Below are positions 10,351 through 22,225 of a stretch of 64,000 nt of DNA, piece after piece (position 1 is the stretch's first letter; each line of letters starts with the position of its first letter). The DNA comes from Ensifer sp. IC3342 (GTDB taxonomy: Bacteria; Pseudomonadota; Alphaproteobacteria; Rhizobiales; Rhizobiaceae). The position numbers and the translations under genes are program-made. The stretch covers positions 372,001 to 436,000 of the forward strand of contig NZ_JADYVE010000004.1 in NCBI RefSeq assembly GCF_020193655.1, given 5' to 3'. The notes under the pieces are model-generated. The model had not been told where the DNA came from. It searched no databases and was given only the letters and a program-made list of their open reading frames with translations.

Positions 10351-10809
10351 ATGGCAATTGTGACGATCAACGGCGTCAAGCACTCGGTCCAAGCCGAGGC
10401 GGATATGCCGCTTCTTTGGGTGATCCGCGATCTTGTAGGACTGACGGGTACGAAGTTCGGGTGCGGCATGGCGCAATGCGGTGCCTGCACCGTCTATGTC
10501 GATGGGGCGCCGGTCCGCTCCTGTCAGACGCTCATCGGCGACATCGAAGGGGCTGAGGTAACCACCATCGAGGGGCTCAAAGGCAAGGTCGCGGAAGCGG
10601 TACAGGCCGTCTGGGCCGATCTCGACGTCCCTCAGTGCGGCTACTGTCAGTCGGGACAAATCATGTCGGCGACAGATCTTCTGACCAGCAATCCGAAGCC
10701 CAGCGACGAGGACATCGACGCTGCGATGGCAGGCAATCTCTGTCGTTGCGCCACCTATCATCGAATCCGAGCCGGCATTCATGAAGCCGCAAAGCGCCTG
10801 GAGGGCTGA
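10351..10809 (+). CDS. iorA: 2Fe-2S small subunit of molybdenum hydroxylase (IorA type)
   Basis: 152 aa. Ferredoxin-like N-terminal domain with plant-type cluster ligands (GCGMAQCGACTVYVDG then C at PVRSC) and a C-terminal helical domain with the second cluster (QCGYCQSGQIM and CRCATYHRIR). It carries electrons away from the Mo centre of the large subunit encoded 3 bp downstream. The start at 10351 follows GAGGAGACCACC; a longer frame from 10267 is unsupported. There is no FAD subunit next to it, the arrangement of isoquinoline 1-oxidoreductase and related enzymes that donate to a cytochrome. Confidence 0.92.
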   Translation: MAIVTINGVKHSVQAEADMPLLWVIRDLVGLTGTKFGCGMAQCGACTVYVDGAPVRSCQTLIGDIEGAEVTTIEGLKGKVAEAVQAVWADLDVPQCGYCQSGQIMSATDLLTSNPKPSDEDIDAAMAGNLCRCATYHRIRAGIHEAAKRLEG

Positions 10810-10812
10810 GCC

Positions 10813-13029
10813 ATGATCCCGAGACTGATGCAATCGGTTAGCCTCCCCGCAGCAGGCGTCCAGGCGTCGCGGCGGCAGTTCCTCATCGGCGCTCTTGCTG
10901 CCGGCACCGGCATCGCCGTCGGCTTTCGCCTGCTCTCCGCCTCGCCAGCGGCTGCGGCCGAGACCGCGGCGGACAATGGGGCACATTCCTTTTCCCCCTA
11001 TCTGACGATCGACGGCGACGGAAAGGTGACCGTCCTTTCGTCGCAGTTCGAGATGGGCCAGGGCTCCTATAACGGCATCGCCACACTCGTAGCGGAGGAG
11101 CTCGATGCCGACTGGTCGGCGATCGACGTGAAGGGCGCCGCAGGCAATATCAAGGCCTATGGCAATCTCGCCTTTGGCGGTGCGATCCAGGCAACCGGAG
11201 GCTCGACTTCCATGGCGTCCTCGTGGGAGCGCTATCGCAAGGCGGGCGCCGCGGCGCGCGCCATGCTCGTCGCCGCCGCGGCCTCCGAGTGGGGCGTCGA
11301 TGCGGCGGAGATCACTGTCGAGAATGGCATTCTCGCGCATCCATCCGGCAAGAGCGGCGGCTTCGGCGTCTTTGCCGCCAAGGCGGCGACGATGCCGGTG
11401 CCGGCCGATGTGAAGCTCAAGCAGCCGGGCGACTGGAAGCTGATCGGCAATCCGGAGTTGAAGCGTTTCGACAGCGCCCGCAAGGCAAACGGCACGGAGC
11501 AGTACACGATCGACGTAAAGCTTCCTGGCCTGCTGACTGCCGTGATGATCCACCCGCCGCTCTTCGGCGCGAAGGCGAAGTCCTTCGATGCCTCCGCCGC
11601 ACGCGCCGTCAAGGGCGTGGTCGACGTCGTCGAAACCCCTCGCGGCATCGCGGTGATCGGCGAGCACATGTGGGCGGCGATCAAGGGACGCGAAGCGGTC
11701 AAGGTGGAATGGGACGACGCGGCGGCGGAAAAGCGCGGCACACAGGAGGTCATGTCCACCTACCGCGATCTCGCGAAGAAGACCCCGGCGGCGGTCGCCC
11801 GCAAAGACGGCGATGCCGAGGCTGCATTTGCGCAGGCGGCGAAGGTCCTCGAGGCAAGCTTCGAGTTCCCCTATCTGGCGCATGCGGCGATGGAACCGCT
11901 GAACGCCGTCGCCCGCATGAACGAGGACGGCACGCTCGACGTCTGGGGCGGGCACCAGTTCCCGGACGTCTACCAGAGGCTAGCCGGAGAGATTGCCGGG
12001 ATTCCCCCCGAGAAGGTCCGCCTTAACGTCATGAAGTCGGGCGGCAGCTTCGGCCGGCGGGCCGTCTTCGACGGCGATGTCGTCGTCGAGGCAGTGTATG
12101 CAGCCAAGGCGATCGGCTTCCGTGCCCCGGTGAAGGTGCAATGGACGCGCGAGGAAGACATGCGCGCGGGCCGCTATCGCCCCGCCTATATGCACACCCT
12201 CAAAGCGGGCCTCGACGCGGACGGAAAGCTCGTCGCCTGGAACGATCACATCGTCGGCCAATCCATCATGGCGAAGACGGCGTTCGAGGGCATGGTCAAG
12301 AACGGGGTCGACCCAACGTCGGTCGAAGGGGCGAGCAACCTGCCCTATCGCATCCCGAACCAGACAGTCGGCCTCACGACCACCGACGTCGGCGTTCCGG
12401 TCCTGTGGTGGCGCTCCGTCGGATCGACGCATACCGCCTATGCAGCCGAAGTCTTCCTGGACGAGGTTGCCGAAGCGGCGGGACGCGATCCGGTGGAATT
12501 CCGTTTGTCCTTGCTCGAGCCGCAGTCGCGCCACGCGACCGTGCTCAAGCTGGCGGCGGAAAAGGCGGAATGGCAGAAGCCGCTCGCCGAAGGCCGCTTC
12601 CGCGGTGTCGCCCTCGCCGAGAGCTTCGGCTCCGTGGTGGCCGAGATCGCCGAGGTTTCGGCCGATGGGAATGGCGGCATCAAGGTCGAGCGCGTGGTCG
12701 CCGCCGTTGATTGCGGTTTGGCGGTCAACCCCGATCAGGTCCGCGCCCAGGTGGAAGGCGGCATCGGCTTCGGGCTCGGCGCCATTCTGGGCGAGGAAAT
12801 CACGCTGACGGATGGCAAGGTCGATCAGGGCAATTTCGACGTCTATACGCCGCTCAGGATCGACGCCATGCCGAAGGTCGAAGTCCACATCGTGCCCTTG
12901 GCCAATCCGCCCTCCGGCATCGGCGAACCTGGCGTTCCGCCGATCGGCCCGGCCGTTGCCAATGCCGCCTACAAGGCGCTCGGCAAGCGGATCCGCGTCA
13001 TGCCGTTCTCAAAATCGCTCAACGCCTAG
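10813..13029 (+). CDS. iorB: Molybdopterin-binding large subunit, isoquinoline 1-oxidoreductase/aldehyde oxidase type
   Basis: 738 aa. A twin-arginine signal ([15 protein letters not shown], then a hydrophobic run and an AAAAE cleavage-like site) shows export in folded form; IorA probably travels with it. The body is the xanthine dehydrogenase-like Mo-binding domain pair, with the repeated layout seen in IorB ([32 protein letters not shown], and the C-terminal [17 protein letters not shown] with the catalytic-glutamate region). Substrate could be an aldehyde or an N-heterocycle; the sequence cannot decide. Its last 11 bases overlap the convergent oxyR gene. No XdhC-type maturation factor is adjacent. 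Confidence 0.9.
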   Translation: MIPRLMQSVSLPAAGVQASRRQFLIGALAAGTGIAVGFRLLSASPAAAAETAADNGAHSFSPYLTIDGDGKVTVLSSQFEMGQGSYNGIATLVAEELDADWSAIDVKGAAGNIKAYGNLAFGGAIQATGGSTSMASSWERYRKAGAAARAMLVAAAASEWGVDAAEITVENGILAHPSGKSGGFGVFAAKAATMPVPADVKLKQPGDWKLIGNPELKRFDSARKANGTEQYTIDVKLPGLLTAVMIHPPLFGAKAKSFDASAARAVKGVVDVVETPRGIAVIGEHMWAAIKGREAVKVEWDDAAAEKRGTQEVMSTYRDLAKKTPAAVARKDGDAEAAFAQAAKVLEASFEFPYLAHAAMEPLNAVARMNEDGTLDVWGGHQFPDVYQRLAGEIAGIPPEKVRLNVMKSGGSFGRRAVFDGDVVVEAVYAAKAIGFRAPVKVQWTREEDMRAGRYRPAYMHTLKAGLDADGKLVAWNDHIVGQSIMAKTAFEGMVKNGVDPTSVEGASNLPYRIPNQTVGLTTTDVGVPVLWWRSVGSTHTAYAAEVFLDEVAEAAGRDPVEFRLSLLEPQSRHATVLKLAAEKAEWQKPLAEGRFRGVALAESFGSVVAEIAEVSADGNGGIKVERVVAAVDCGLAVNPDQVRAQVEGGIGFGLGAILGEEITLTDGKVDQGNFDVYTPLRIDAMPKVEVHIVPLANPPSGIGEPGVPPIGPAVANAAYKALGKRIRVMPFSKSLNA

Positions 13030-13990
13030 TCTCCGATGCCCGGCCGCCGCTCCGGCCGGGCATTCGGTCTCCCGGCGAAGAGATTTCGCTGCTCGCCGGC
13101 ATCGTATCCGCGCATTGGCGAACGACTTCCGAAATCTGCAAGAGCTGCTTGGCCAAGGGGCTCGTCTTGCGCCAGATCATGCCAATTGTGCGCGAGGGCT
13201 GGGGGCTCTCGAAGCGGGCGACAGACACGGACGCCGAACGCGTTTCCACCGGCACGGCCATCTCCGGGATCAGAGTAACGCCGATGCCGGCGCTGACCAT
13301 CTGGACCAGAGTGGACAGAGAGCTTCCGTCCAGCAATTCCCGCGGCAGCGCCGAACGCATATTGCAGAACGACAGGGCCTGATCGCGAAAGCAATGCCCC
13401 TCCTCCAGCAGAAGCAGCCGCATTTCACGCAAGCTTTCGCGACTTGGCACCGGCTTTCCCTCGTCGTCATCCGGCCGAACCAGCACAAAATTCTCCTCGA
13501 ACAGCGCAATCTCGGTCAAGGACGGTTCGGATATCGGCAGTGCGACGATGGCCGTGTCGAGCCGGCCCTCCAACAGGTCCTGAACCAGCTTCGACGTCAA
13601 CGTCTCGCGCACATTGATATCGAGCCCGTCATACATGCGGGTGAGATTGCCTATTATCCGAGGCAAGAGGTAGGGTGCGACCGTCGGGATGACGCCGATC
13701 CGCAGCCGTCCCGCCAGACGGTCCTGCGAGGCGCGCGCCAGGTCCCCAATTTCATCGATGGAACGCAGGATGTCGCGCACGCGCTGCGCAAGCACTTCTC
13801 CGAAGCTGCTGAGCCGCACCTGACGCGCGCCTCTTTCAAACAGCTCCGTGCCGAGCGCTTCCTCCAGTTCCTTGATCTGTACCGACAATGCAGGTTGAGA
13901 GATTGCGCAGGCCTCCGCCGCGCGCCCGAAATGGCCGTACCGTGCCAATGCCTCGAAATAGCGAAGCTGCTTGAGTGTAAAATTGATCAT
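13019..13990 (-). CDS. oxyR: Hydrogen peroxide-responsive LysR regulator OxyR
   Basis: 323 aa LysR protein: winged helix-turn-helix ([20 protein letters not shown]) and a type-2 periplasmic-binding-like effector domain. The redox pair is visible in [12 protein letters not shown], matching the two OxyR cysteines that form the peroxide-sensing disulphide. It is divergent from katG, its expected target, with a shared 285-bp region. The C terminus runs about 20 residues past the usual fold and its coding end overlaps iorB by 11 bases. Confidence 0.95.
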   Translation of the reverse strand: MINFTLKQLRYFEALARYGHFGRAAEACAISQPALSVQIKELEEALGTELFERGARQVRLSSFGEVLAQRVRDILRSIDEIGDLARASQDRLAGRLRIGVIPTVAPYLLPRIIGNLTRMYDGLDINVRETLTSKLVQDLLEGRLDTAIVALPISEPSLTEIALFEENFVLVRPDDDEGKPVPSRESLREMRLLLLEEGHCFRDQALSFCNMRSALPRELLDGSSLSTLVQMVSAGIGVTLIPEMAVPVETRSASVSVARFESPQPSRTIGMIWRKTSPLAKQLLQISEVVRQCADTMPASSEISSPGDRMPGRSGGRASETRR

Positions 13991-16456
<2,466 letters not shown>

Positions 16457-16507
16457 TCCTGGCCGAATCCGCCGTCCCCGCCCGTAAGGGCTCGGCACGC
16501 AAATATA

Positions 16508-16530
16508 GGTCCCGGCAATTCGCCGGGACC
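16508..16530 (+). terminator. Stem-loop after katG
   Basis: Perfect 9-base arms GGTCCCGGC / GCCGGGACC with a 5-base AATTC loop, 51 bases after the katG stop. The run of T after it is weak (CGCTTTGGG), so it may be a terminator or an mRNA-stabilising hairpin. Confidence 0.55.
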
Positions 16531-16621
16531 ACGCTTTGGGTTGAGGACGCCATCAACCCAACTGAGAAAATCCGAACCCGGTTCGACTCGCAAAGCATGC
16601 GCACGAGCTTGTAGACGGAGC

Positions 16622-16650
16622 TTGACAGCGCGGCGTCCGAATGAGAACAT
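16622..16650 (+). promoter_or_regulatory. Candidate sigma-70-type promoter of the 58-aa gene
   Basis: CTTGACA (TTGACA at 16622-16627) is followed after 17 bases by GAACAT. The -35 matches the rhizobial CTTGAC preference; the -10 is poor. Predicted transcripts would start about 18 bases before the ATG at 16675, leaving just a ribosome site. Confidence 0.45.
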
Positions 16651-16674
16651 AACGTGAACATTCGGAGGATTATC

Positions 16675-16851
16675 ATGACCCATGCCGAAGAAGTCATAAA
16701 CCGCGCCATGGCCGTCGTAGCTGCCTCTCGCGTCCGGCGGGAGCGCGAGGAAGCACGGCGGAGAAAGATCTTCGGGCGGATTCAACTCACTCCGCCCCTA
16801 CCCGCGCTGAAGCGTGGCGGCGCGCAGCTTTCGCTCAATCTCGACCGTTAA
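16675..16851 (+). CDS. Small basic hypothetical protein (58 aa)
   Basis: Starts with an ATG 7 bases after GGAGG, the best-looking ribosome site in the neighbourhood, and has its own promoter-like sequence upstream. The product MTHAEEVINRAMAVVAASRV... is helical and Arg-rich in the middle (RRERE, RRRK) with a short C-terminal LSLNLDR. No family recognised. It could be a nucleic-acid-binding or regulatory small protein, but that is guesswork. Confidence 0.65.
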   Translation: MTHAEEVINRAMAVVAASRVRREREEARRRKIFGRIQLTPPLPALKRGGAQLSLNLDR

Positions 16852-17042
16852 GCCCGTGTGCCCAGGAAGCCGAAGAAGCGGTTGTCGCAGACCGGAGGTG
16901 GAAGCGATCCCGGCCGGCACGATGAGGATGCCAAGACGGCGGTCGCAACTTTTCTTGCCGATTGCAGGCAGTTGCCCCGGCCAGCAGCTTCGTCGCGCAG
17001 CAGCCGCGGACTAACGCGCGGATGGCGGCCAAGCTTTAATGA

Positions 17043-17312
17043 GTGACGATGAGGCATCGGCGGGGAATCGACCTGGCACCGCGTGGGGATACCGCGGAAT
17101 CCACCTCGACCTTGGAGACACTGCCCGAATGGTATGTGCTCGTTGCCAGGTGCAGGAAGTGTCGGCATCAGGCTCCCGTTGATCGTCGTCAGATTGCCAG
17201 AACGCACGGTGGCGGCACGTCCTTGATCGCCATTTCAGGCATGCTGAAATGTCGGCGATGCGGAAACGGCGAGGGAAATGAGCTATTGCTCGGCAGGCTC
17301 CCGCGCGATTGA
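17043..17312 (+). CDS. Small zinc-ribbon-like protein (89 aa)
   Basis: Two CxxC pairs (CRKC near residues 36-39 and CRRC near 70-73) about 30 residues apart suggest a treble-clef or zinc-ribbon fold. The first 20 residues are charged and poorly defined; GTG 17043 or ATG 17049 could start it and neither has a clear ribosome site. Function unknown. Codon usage is like that of its neighbours, and the metal-binding spacing argues for a real gene. Confidence 0.5.
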   Translation: MTMRHRRGIDLAPRGDTAESTSTLETLPEWYVLVARCRKCRHQAPVDRRQIARTHGGGTSLIAISGMLKCRRCGNGEGNELLLGRLPRD

Positions 17313-17582
17313 CGTCCCCAGTATGTTGCCTGCAGCACCTTCGTCACCCCCAAGTCTGGCGAAGCGCGCGTCATTGTGGCGATGACCTGCCGCATGCTGG
17401 CGGCAATTCAGGCGTGTGACTGCGTCCTTTGTGCGTCCAAAAGGCCCCGCGGCGCAGTAGAAATGTTCATTTGCTGGGGGCTTTTGCCACTCTTGTCCTT
17501 TTTCAGCTTGACGTCACCCACTGCCGATGGCGATCAGCTATGTGCTGAGCCGGACTCATTGCGGAACGAACATGGCAGGCGA

Positions 17583-19643
17583 ATGAGCGCAGCTTACCTT
17601 GAAAAACTGAACGACAGGCAGCGCCGCGCCGTCGAACATGGCATCGGACCGGACCATGGCATTGTTGGCGGACCATTGCTGATTATTGCCGGAGCGGGAT
17701 CGGGGAAGACCAACACGCTGGCTCACCGGGTCGCCCACCTGATCGTCAATGGAGCAGATCCTCGCCGCATCCTTCTCATGACCTTTTCGCGCCGGGCCGC
17801 GGCTGAAATGTCGCGCCGTGTCGAGCGCATCTGTGCCCAGGTGCTTGGGGTCGGCTCCGGGGCCATGACGGACGCCCTCGCCTGGGCCGGCACATTTCAC
17901 GGCATCGGGGCGCGCCTGCTCAGGATCTACGCCGAGCAGATCGGCCTGAACGTAGATTTCACCGTCCACGATCGAGAGGACAGCGCCGACCTGATGAATC
18001 TCGTCCGCCACGAGCTCGGATTCTCGAAGACCGAAAGCCGGTTTCCCACGAAGGCCACGTGCCTGGCGATCTACTCACGGACGGTGAATTCGCAGACGCC
18101 GCTCAACGACGTGCTCCGGAACTGGTATCCTTGGGTTTCCGGCTGGGAGGAGCAGTTGAAGGCGCTGTTCGCCGGATACGTCGAAGCCAAGCAGGCGCAG
18201 AACGTTCTCGATTACGACGACCTGCTTCTCTATTGGGAGCAGATGGTAACCGACCCATCACTCGCCGCCGACATCGGCGGCCGGTTCGACCACGTGCTCG
18301 TGGACGAATACCAGGATACCAACAAGCTGCAGTCTTCCGTGCTGATGGCGCTGAAGCCCGGCGGGCGCGGCCTGACGGTCGTCGGCGACGACGCACAGTC
18401 CATTTATTCCTTTCGGGCGGCAACCGTTCGCAACATCCTCGATTTTCCGAAGGAGTTCTCCCCACCCGCCGACGTTATCACGCTCGACCGGAACTACCGT
18501 TCGACGCAACCGATTCTCGCGGCCGCCAATGGCGTCATCGAGCTTGCACGCGAGCGTTTCACCAAGAATCTCTGGACGGACAGACAGTCGGCCGAGCGTC
18601 CGAAGCTGCTGACCGTCAAGGACGAGAACGATCAGGCGAACTACATCGTAGAGCAGGTCCTCGCCAACCGCGAGACTGGAATGCGTTTGAAGCAGCAGGC
18701 CGTCCTGTTTCGCGCCTCAAACCACAGCGGTCCACTTGAGGTGGAGCTCACCCGCCGCAACATCCCCTTCGTGAAGTTCGGCGGCCTCAAATTCCTCGAC
18801 TCGGCCCATGTGAAGGACATGCTCGCGGTGTTGCGCTTCGCACAGAACCCGCGTGACCGCGTCGCCGGATTTCGGCTGCTTCAGATGCTCCCCGGAATCG
18901 GCCCGCAAACCGCCGGCAAGGTTCTGGACGCGATCGCGGCTGACCCCGAGCCGCTGATGGCGCTTGCCGAGATCCCTTCCCCGCCCAAAAGCGGGGACGA
19001 TTGGGCGCGTCTCGTAGAACTGCTACAGGGCCTCCGCAGATCCGGGTGGCCCGCGGAAATCGCCATGGTGCGTGCCTGGTACGAGCCGCACCTCGATCGC
19101 ATCCACGAGGATGCCGAGACACGCAAGGCCGATCTCCTGCAACTCGAGCAGATCGCTTCCGGCTATCCGAGCCGCGAACGTTTTCTGACGGAACTGACGC
19201 TCGATCCGCCGGACGCGACCAGCGACCAGGCCGGCGTGCCGCTGCTCGATGAAGACTACCTGATCCTGTCGACCATTCATTCAGCCAAAGGCCAGGAATG
19301 GCGCGCCGTCTTCATGCTCAATGTCGTCGACGGCTGCATTCCGTCCGACCTCGGAACGGGGACGACGCACGATCTCGAGGAGGAGCGGCGGCTGCTCTAT
19401 GTCGGCATGACGCGCGCCAAGGACAGCCTGACGCTGGTGGTTCCGCAGCGCTTCTTCACCGGTGGCCAGCACGCGCAGGGCGATCGCCATGTCTATGCGA
19501 GCCGGACGCGGTTCATTCCCGCGACGCTCCTGCAGTTCTTCGAGACCGCAACATGGCCCCTGGCCAGTCCGACGGCCGCTGAGCGCAACGCTCTTCAGAT
19601 CCGGCTCGACGTCGCCGCGCGCATGCGCGACATGTGGAAATAG
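17583..19643 (+). CDS. UvrD/Rep-family ATP-dependent DNA helicase
   Basis: 686 aa superfamily 1A helicase, probably 3'-5'. Motifs in order: Q-motif region LNDRQRRAVEHG, Walker A AGAGSGKTNTLAHR, motif Ia LMTFSRRAAAEM, Walker B LVDEYQDTN, motif III GDDAQSIYSFR, motif IV LDRNYRST, motif V LSTIHSAKGQEW and motif VI RRLLYVGMTRAKD. The start at 17583 is taken because the helicase fold begins directly after it; an in-frame extension to 17376 carries no motif and no ribosome site. It may be a repair or plasmid-maintenance helicase distinct from chromosomal uvrD (inference from the accessory context). Confidence 0.93.
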   Translation: MSAAYLEKLNDRQRRAVEHGIGPDHGIVGGPLLIIAGAGSGKTNTLAHRVAHLIVNGADPRRILLMTFSRRAAAEMSRRVERICAQVLGVGSGAMTDALAWAGTFHGIGARLLRIYAEQIGLNVDFTVHDREDSADLMNLVRHELGFSKTESRFPTKATCLAIYSRTVNSQTPLNDVLRNWYPWVSGWEEQLKALFAGYVEAKQAQNVLDYDDLLLYWEQMVTDPSLAADIGGRFDHVLVDEYQDTNKLQSSVLMALKPGGRGLTVVGDDAQSIYSFRAATVRNILDFPKEFSPPADVITLDRNYRSTQPILAAANGVIELARERFTKNLWTDRQSAERPKLLTVKDENDQANYIVEQVLANRETGMRLKQQAVLFRASNHSGPLEVELTRRNIPFVKFGGLKFLDSAHVKDMLAVLRFAQNPRDRVAGFRLLQMLPGIGPQTAGKVLDAIAADPEPLMALAEIPSPPKSGDDWARLVELLQGLRRSGWPAEIAMVRAWYEPHLDRIHEDAETRKADLLQLEQIASGYPSRERFLTELTLDPPDATSDQAGVPLLDEDYLILSTIHSAKGQEWRAVFMLNVVDGCIPSDLGTGTTHDLEEERRLLYVGMTRAKDSLTLVVPQRFFTGGQHAQGDRHVYASRTRFIPATLLQFFETATWPLASPTAAERNALQIRLDVAARMRDMWK

Positions 19644-19661
19644 GGGCCGAATGCCCCTCCG

Positions 19662-20087
19662 CTAAGGCCTCATGAACGCCTGAATCTCTTCGGTGGAAAC
19701 CTTCCCGTCCTTGTTGGCGTCCACCGTGTCGAAGATTCGTTTGTGGATGGCCGTCACCTCCTCGAAGGAGAGGCTCCCGTCTCCATCCGCATCGGCGATG
19801 GCGAACATTATCTTCATCATGTGCCCGCGCATCATCGGCATGCGGCCCATCATGTTTTGCCCCATCATGCCCTGGCCCATCATGCCCGGACCCATCATAC
19901 CCGGCTGGCCAGGCTGTTCACGTTGCCTGGCCGCGCCTTCCGGGCTGGAAGACTGCGCCTGCGCCTCCGGTGAAGCTTCAGGATGATGCGGGTCGCCTTC
20001 GGTTGTTTGCGCGCCAGCCCCGGCGGTCATGCCAAGGGCGACGAGACCGGCAAGCATAACCGGACGCAGCAATGCATTGAGTGTCAT
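19662..20087 (-). CDS. Secreted Met-rich EF-hand protein
   Basis: 141 aa. Sec signal ([22 protein letters not shown]), a low-complexity Glu/Gln/Pro/His spacer, then a striking Met-Gly tract ([19 protein letters not shown] and MPMMRGHMM, about residues 62-92), then two EF-hands ([12 protein letters not shown] and [12 protein letters not shown]). Strong GGAGG before the ATG. The EF-hands should bind calcium in the periplasm; Met clusters of this kind bind Cu(I) or Ag(I) in copper proteins, so a joint calcium/copper role is possible but inferred. Convergent with the helicase, 18 bp from it. Confidence 0.85.
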   Translation of the reverse strand: MTLNALLRPVMLAGLVALGMTAGAGAQTTEGDPHHPEASPEAQAQSSSPEGAARQREQPGQPGMMGPGMMGQGMMGQNMMGRMPMMRGHMMKIMFAIADADGDGSLSFEEVTAIHKRIFDTVDANKDGKVSTEEIQAFMRP

Positions 20088-20127
20088 GGAATCCTCCTTC
20101 CCGCGAGGCGCTGTCAGAACCGTTCGG

Positions 20128-20154
20128 AGTCATCGGCGTTCGTCGCCGATGACT
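20128..20154 (-). promoter_or_regulatory. Stem-loop in the predicted 5' leader of the EF-hand gene
   Basis: AGTCATCGGCG / CGCCGATGACT, 11 perfect pairs with a 5-base loop, lies 41 bases before the EF-hand start. A minus-strand TATAAT at 20174-20169 would start transcription near 20162, placing the hairpin at the very 5' end of the mRNA. It could stabilise the mRNA or act as an operator. Confidence 0.5.
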
Positions 20155-20201
20155 GATGGCCCGCGGTCATTATATGCTAGATCAGCGACAGCCTCGCGAC
20201 C

Positions 20202-20215
20202 TTGCACCGGATCAA
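20202..20215. promoter_or_regulatory. FNR/FixK-like box
   Basis: TTGCACCGGATCAA agrees with TTGAT-N4-ATCAA at 8 of 10 fixed positions. Its centre is about 46 bases upstream of the predicted EF-hand transcript start and about 213 bases upstream of nuoH. Oxygen or nitrogen-oxide control of either gene would fit the cluster, but a single imperfect half-site is weak evidence. Confidence 0.35.
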
Positions 20216-20421
20216 ATTGTCGGGAAGAGTCGCCTACGGGAGTGTCGGCTTCGGGCGCCGCTGGCACCGACATATCGCGGACCGCCACGACAGATCTGTG
20301 ATGGCATTGTGAGTCGTGCGCCGCCGTTGTACCGTGCAGATAGACAAGCGCGCAGATTGCCAGTGCATGGCCGGTGCCAAATCCGGCCACGTGTTTCAAC
20401 CCGTTGGATAAAGCCGCGGAC

Positions 20422-21408
20422 ATGGAACTTATCGTCGCCCTTGGCCTGATCGTCTTCAAGGTCGCGTTGCTGATCGCAATGCTGCTGCTATTGCCCTTGC
20501 CGCTAACCTGGCTGGAACGCAAGATCGCCGGGCACATGCAGCAGCGAATGGGGCCGATGCGCGTCGGGTGGCACGGACTGTTGCAACCGGTGGCGGACGG
20601 CATCAAGCTCCTGACCAAGGAGGACCACATCCCGGCCGAAGCCGACCGCTTCCTCTTCAAACTGGCGCCGATCCTGGCGCTTGCCCCGCCCTTTGTGGTG
20701 TTCGTCGCGATCCCCTTCGGTGAGACCGTCTCGGTGCTCGGCAACGAAATCTCGCTTTACGTGTCCAATATGAACGTGGCGCTGCTTTTCGTCTTCGCGG
20801 TGATCGGGCTCGAGGTCTATGGCGTCATCTTCGGCGGCTGGGCCGCGAATAGCAAATATGCGGTGCTGGGCAGTCTCAGGACCTGCGCACAGATGATCAG
20901 CTACGAGATCCCGATGGGGTTTGCTGTCATCGGCGTGGTGATGCTGGCGCAATCCATGAGCCTTTTGGACATTGTCCGGGCTCAGGCCGATGTCTGGAAC
21001 ATCGTTTACCAACCGGTCGGGTTCTTCGTGTTCTTCGTCGCGGGGCTCGCTGAAGCGCAGCGCATCCCCTTCGATCTGGCGGAAGCGGAAGGCGATCTGG
21101 GGGCGGGATTCCATACCGAATACAGCGGCATCCGCTTCGCGTTCTTCATGATCAGCGAATACGTCATCATGCTGCTCGTGTCGGTCCTTTCGGTGATCCT
21201 GTTCTTTGGCGGTTGGAACGGTGTGCTGATCCCCTTGCCGCCGCTCCTCTGGTTCGCGCTCAAGGTGGCATTCTTCGTCTACTTATTCATGTGGTTTCGC
21301 TTCACCTTCCCGCGCTATCGCTACGACCAACTGATGGCGATCGGGTGGAAGGTCTTGCTTCCTCTGTCGATGGCGAACATAATTATTACAGGTATTGTTT
21401 TCTCCTAG
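20422..21408 (+). CDS. nuoH: NADH-quinone oxidoreductase subunit H
   Basis: 328 aa, eight or more helices, the membrane subunit that forms the quinone site together with NuoB and NuoD. Characteristic runs are LTWLERKIAGHMQQRMGPMR, the charged loop with EIPMGFAVIGVV, and EAQRIPFDLAEAEGDLGAG (conserved acidic E-channel entry). The start is set at 20422; 16 extra in-frame codons upstream look non-coding. It is followed by nuoI, 111 bp downstream, and the pair lies on the opposite strand to all the other complex I genes. Confidence 0.95.
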   Translation: MELIVALGLIVFKVALLIAMLLLLPLPLTWLERKIAGHMQQRMGPMRVGWHGLLQPVADGIKLLTKEDHIPAEADRFLFKLAPILALAPPFVVFVAIPFGETVSVLGNEISLYVSNMNVALLFVFAVIGLEVYGVIFGGWAANSKYAVLGSLRTCAQMISYEIPMGFAVIGVVMLAQSMSLLDIVRAQADVWNIVYQPVGFFVFFVAGLAEAQRIPFDLAEAEGDLGAGFHTEYSGIRFAFFMISEYVIMLLVSVLSVILFFGGWNGVLIPLPPLLWFALKVAFFVYLFMWFRFTFPRYRYDQLMAIGWKVLLPLSMANIIITGIVFS

Positions 21409-21519
21409 GGGCCGGAAGCGGCTCCCTGCAGCCTCCGTACTAAGGTCGCTGCAGCACCTTGAAAGGCCGCATATCTTCTCCTCGGTTGGATCCAGGAGAC
21501 AGGCGGCAGCGGAACGGCG

Positions 21520-22086
21520 ATGTCGCGCGCAAGGGACAGAACTGGAACCTGGATCGGCTGGGCGTTCTTCTCCGATCTGTCGAACGCCTTGGCGCTGACA
21601 CTCGGCTACATGTTCTCCAGAACCGTGACCATGCAGTACCCGGACAAGGAGAAATGGCTGCCCTATTCGCGTTATCGCGGGCATCACTTCCTGAAGCGTG
21701 ACGAAGAGGGCGAGATCAAGTGCGTCGCCTGCGAACTCTGCGCGCGGATCTGTCCCTGCGACTGTATCGAAGTCGTTCCCTATGAGGACGAGAAGGGCAA
21801 CCGGCGACCGGCCAAATTCGAGATCGACACGGCCCGATGCCTGTTCTGCGGGTTGTGCGAGGACGCCTGCCCGGCGGATGCGATCGCCCTTGGCCAACAA
21901 TATGAATTCTCGAGTTTTTCCTCGCGCGACCTGGTGATCGGGCGCGACGACCTGCTCGCCAAGCCCGGCAAGGCGGCGACCGGTGGCGGCGTGGTTGCCG
22001 CCCGCCTCGACACGAAGAAGGACGTTCTGGTGGAGGCGAGCGAGCCGCAGGGTTACAACTGGTGGCGAAATATCCGCCGAACGTGA
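21520..22086 (+). CDS. nuoI: NADH-quinone oxidoreductase subunit I
   Basis: 188 aa peripheral-arm subunit carrying clusters N6a and N6b. Both 4Fe-4S motifs are intact: CVACELCARICPCDC and CLFCGLCEDACPADA. The N-terminal amphipathic part (FFSDLSNALALTLGYMFSRT) anchors it against the membrane arm. It passes electrons from NuoG toward NuoB. Ends about 27 bp before a palindromic repeat. Confidence 0.95.
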   Translation: MSRARDRTGTWIGWAFFSDLSNALALTLGYMFSRTVTMQYPDKEKWLPYSRYRGHHFLKRDEEGEIKCVACELCARICPCDCIEVVPYEDEKGNRRPAKFEIDTARCLFCGLCEDACPADAIALGQQYEFSSFSSRDLVIGRDDLLAKPGKAATGGGVVAARLDTKKDVLVEASEPQGYNWWRNIRRT

Positions 22087-22113
22087 ACGCGCCAGCTGTC
22101 AATCCCAGGCGAC

Positions 22114-22211
22114 CGCACGACTCCTTAAATCGCAGGCGATTTAGGGGTAAAATCGTGCGCCAATTCAAAGTGCTACGGCGACCTTGGTGCGCCTGACGCA
22201 CGGCGCTGCAG
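22114..22211. repeat. Palindromic intergenic repeat, copy 1
   Basis: Nested dyads CGCACGA (22114-22120) / TCGTGCG (22153-22159) and TAAATCG / CGATTTA (22126-22143), then a conserved tail containing CAAAGTGCTAC and GTGCG-CCTGA-CGCAC and ending GGCGCTGCAGG. A second copy with the same order of parts is at 63785-63885. Extragenic, between nuoI and the CBS gene. Confidence 0.8.
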
Positions 22212-22225
22212 GGCAGGAGGCTCAG

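Larger units (their letters stand above)
20088..20421. promoter_or_regulatory. Divergent region between EF-hand gene and nuoH
   Basis: 334 bp without a supported gene; frames crossing it are antisense extensions of nuoH. It holds, from left to right: an 11-bp-arm stem-loop (20128-20154), a minus-strand TATAAT (reverse of 20169-20174), and an FNR/FixK-like box (20202-20215). No convincing sigma-70 promoter for nuoH was found by eye. Confidence 0.5.
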
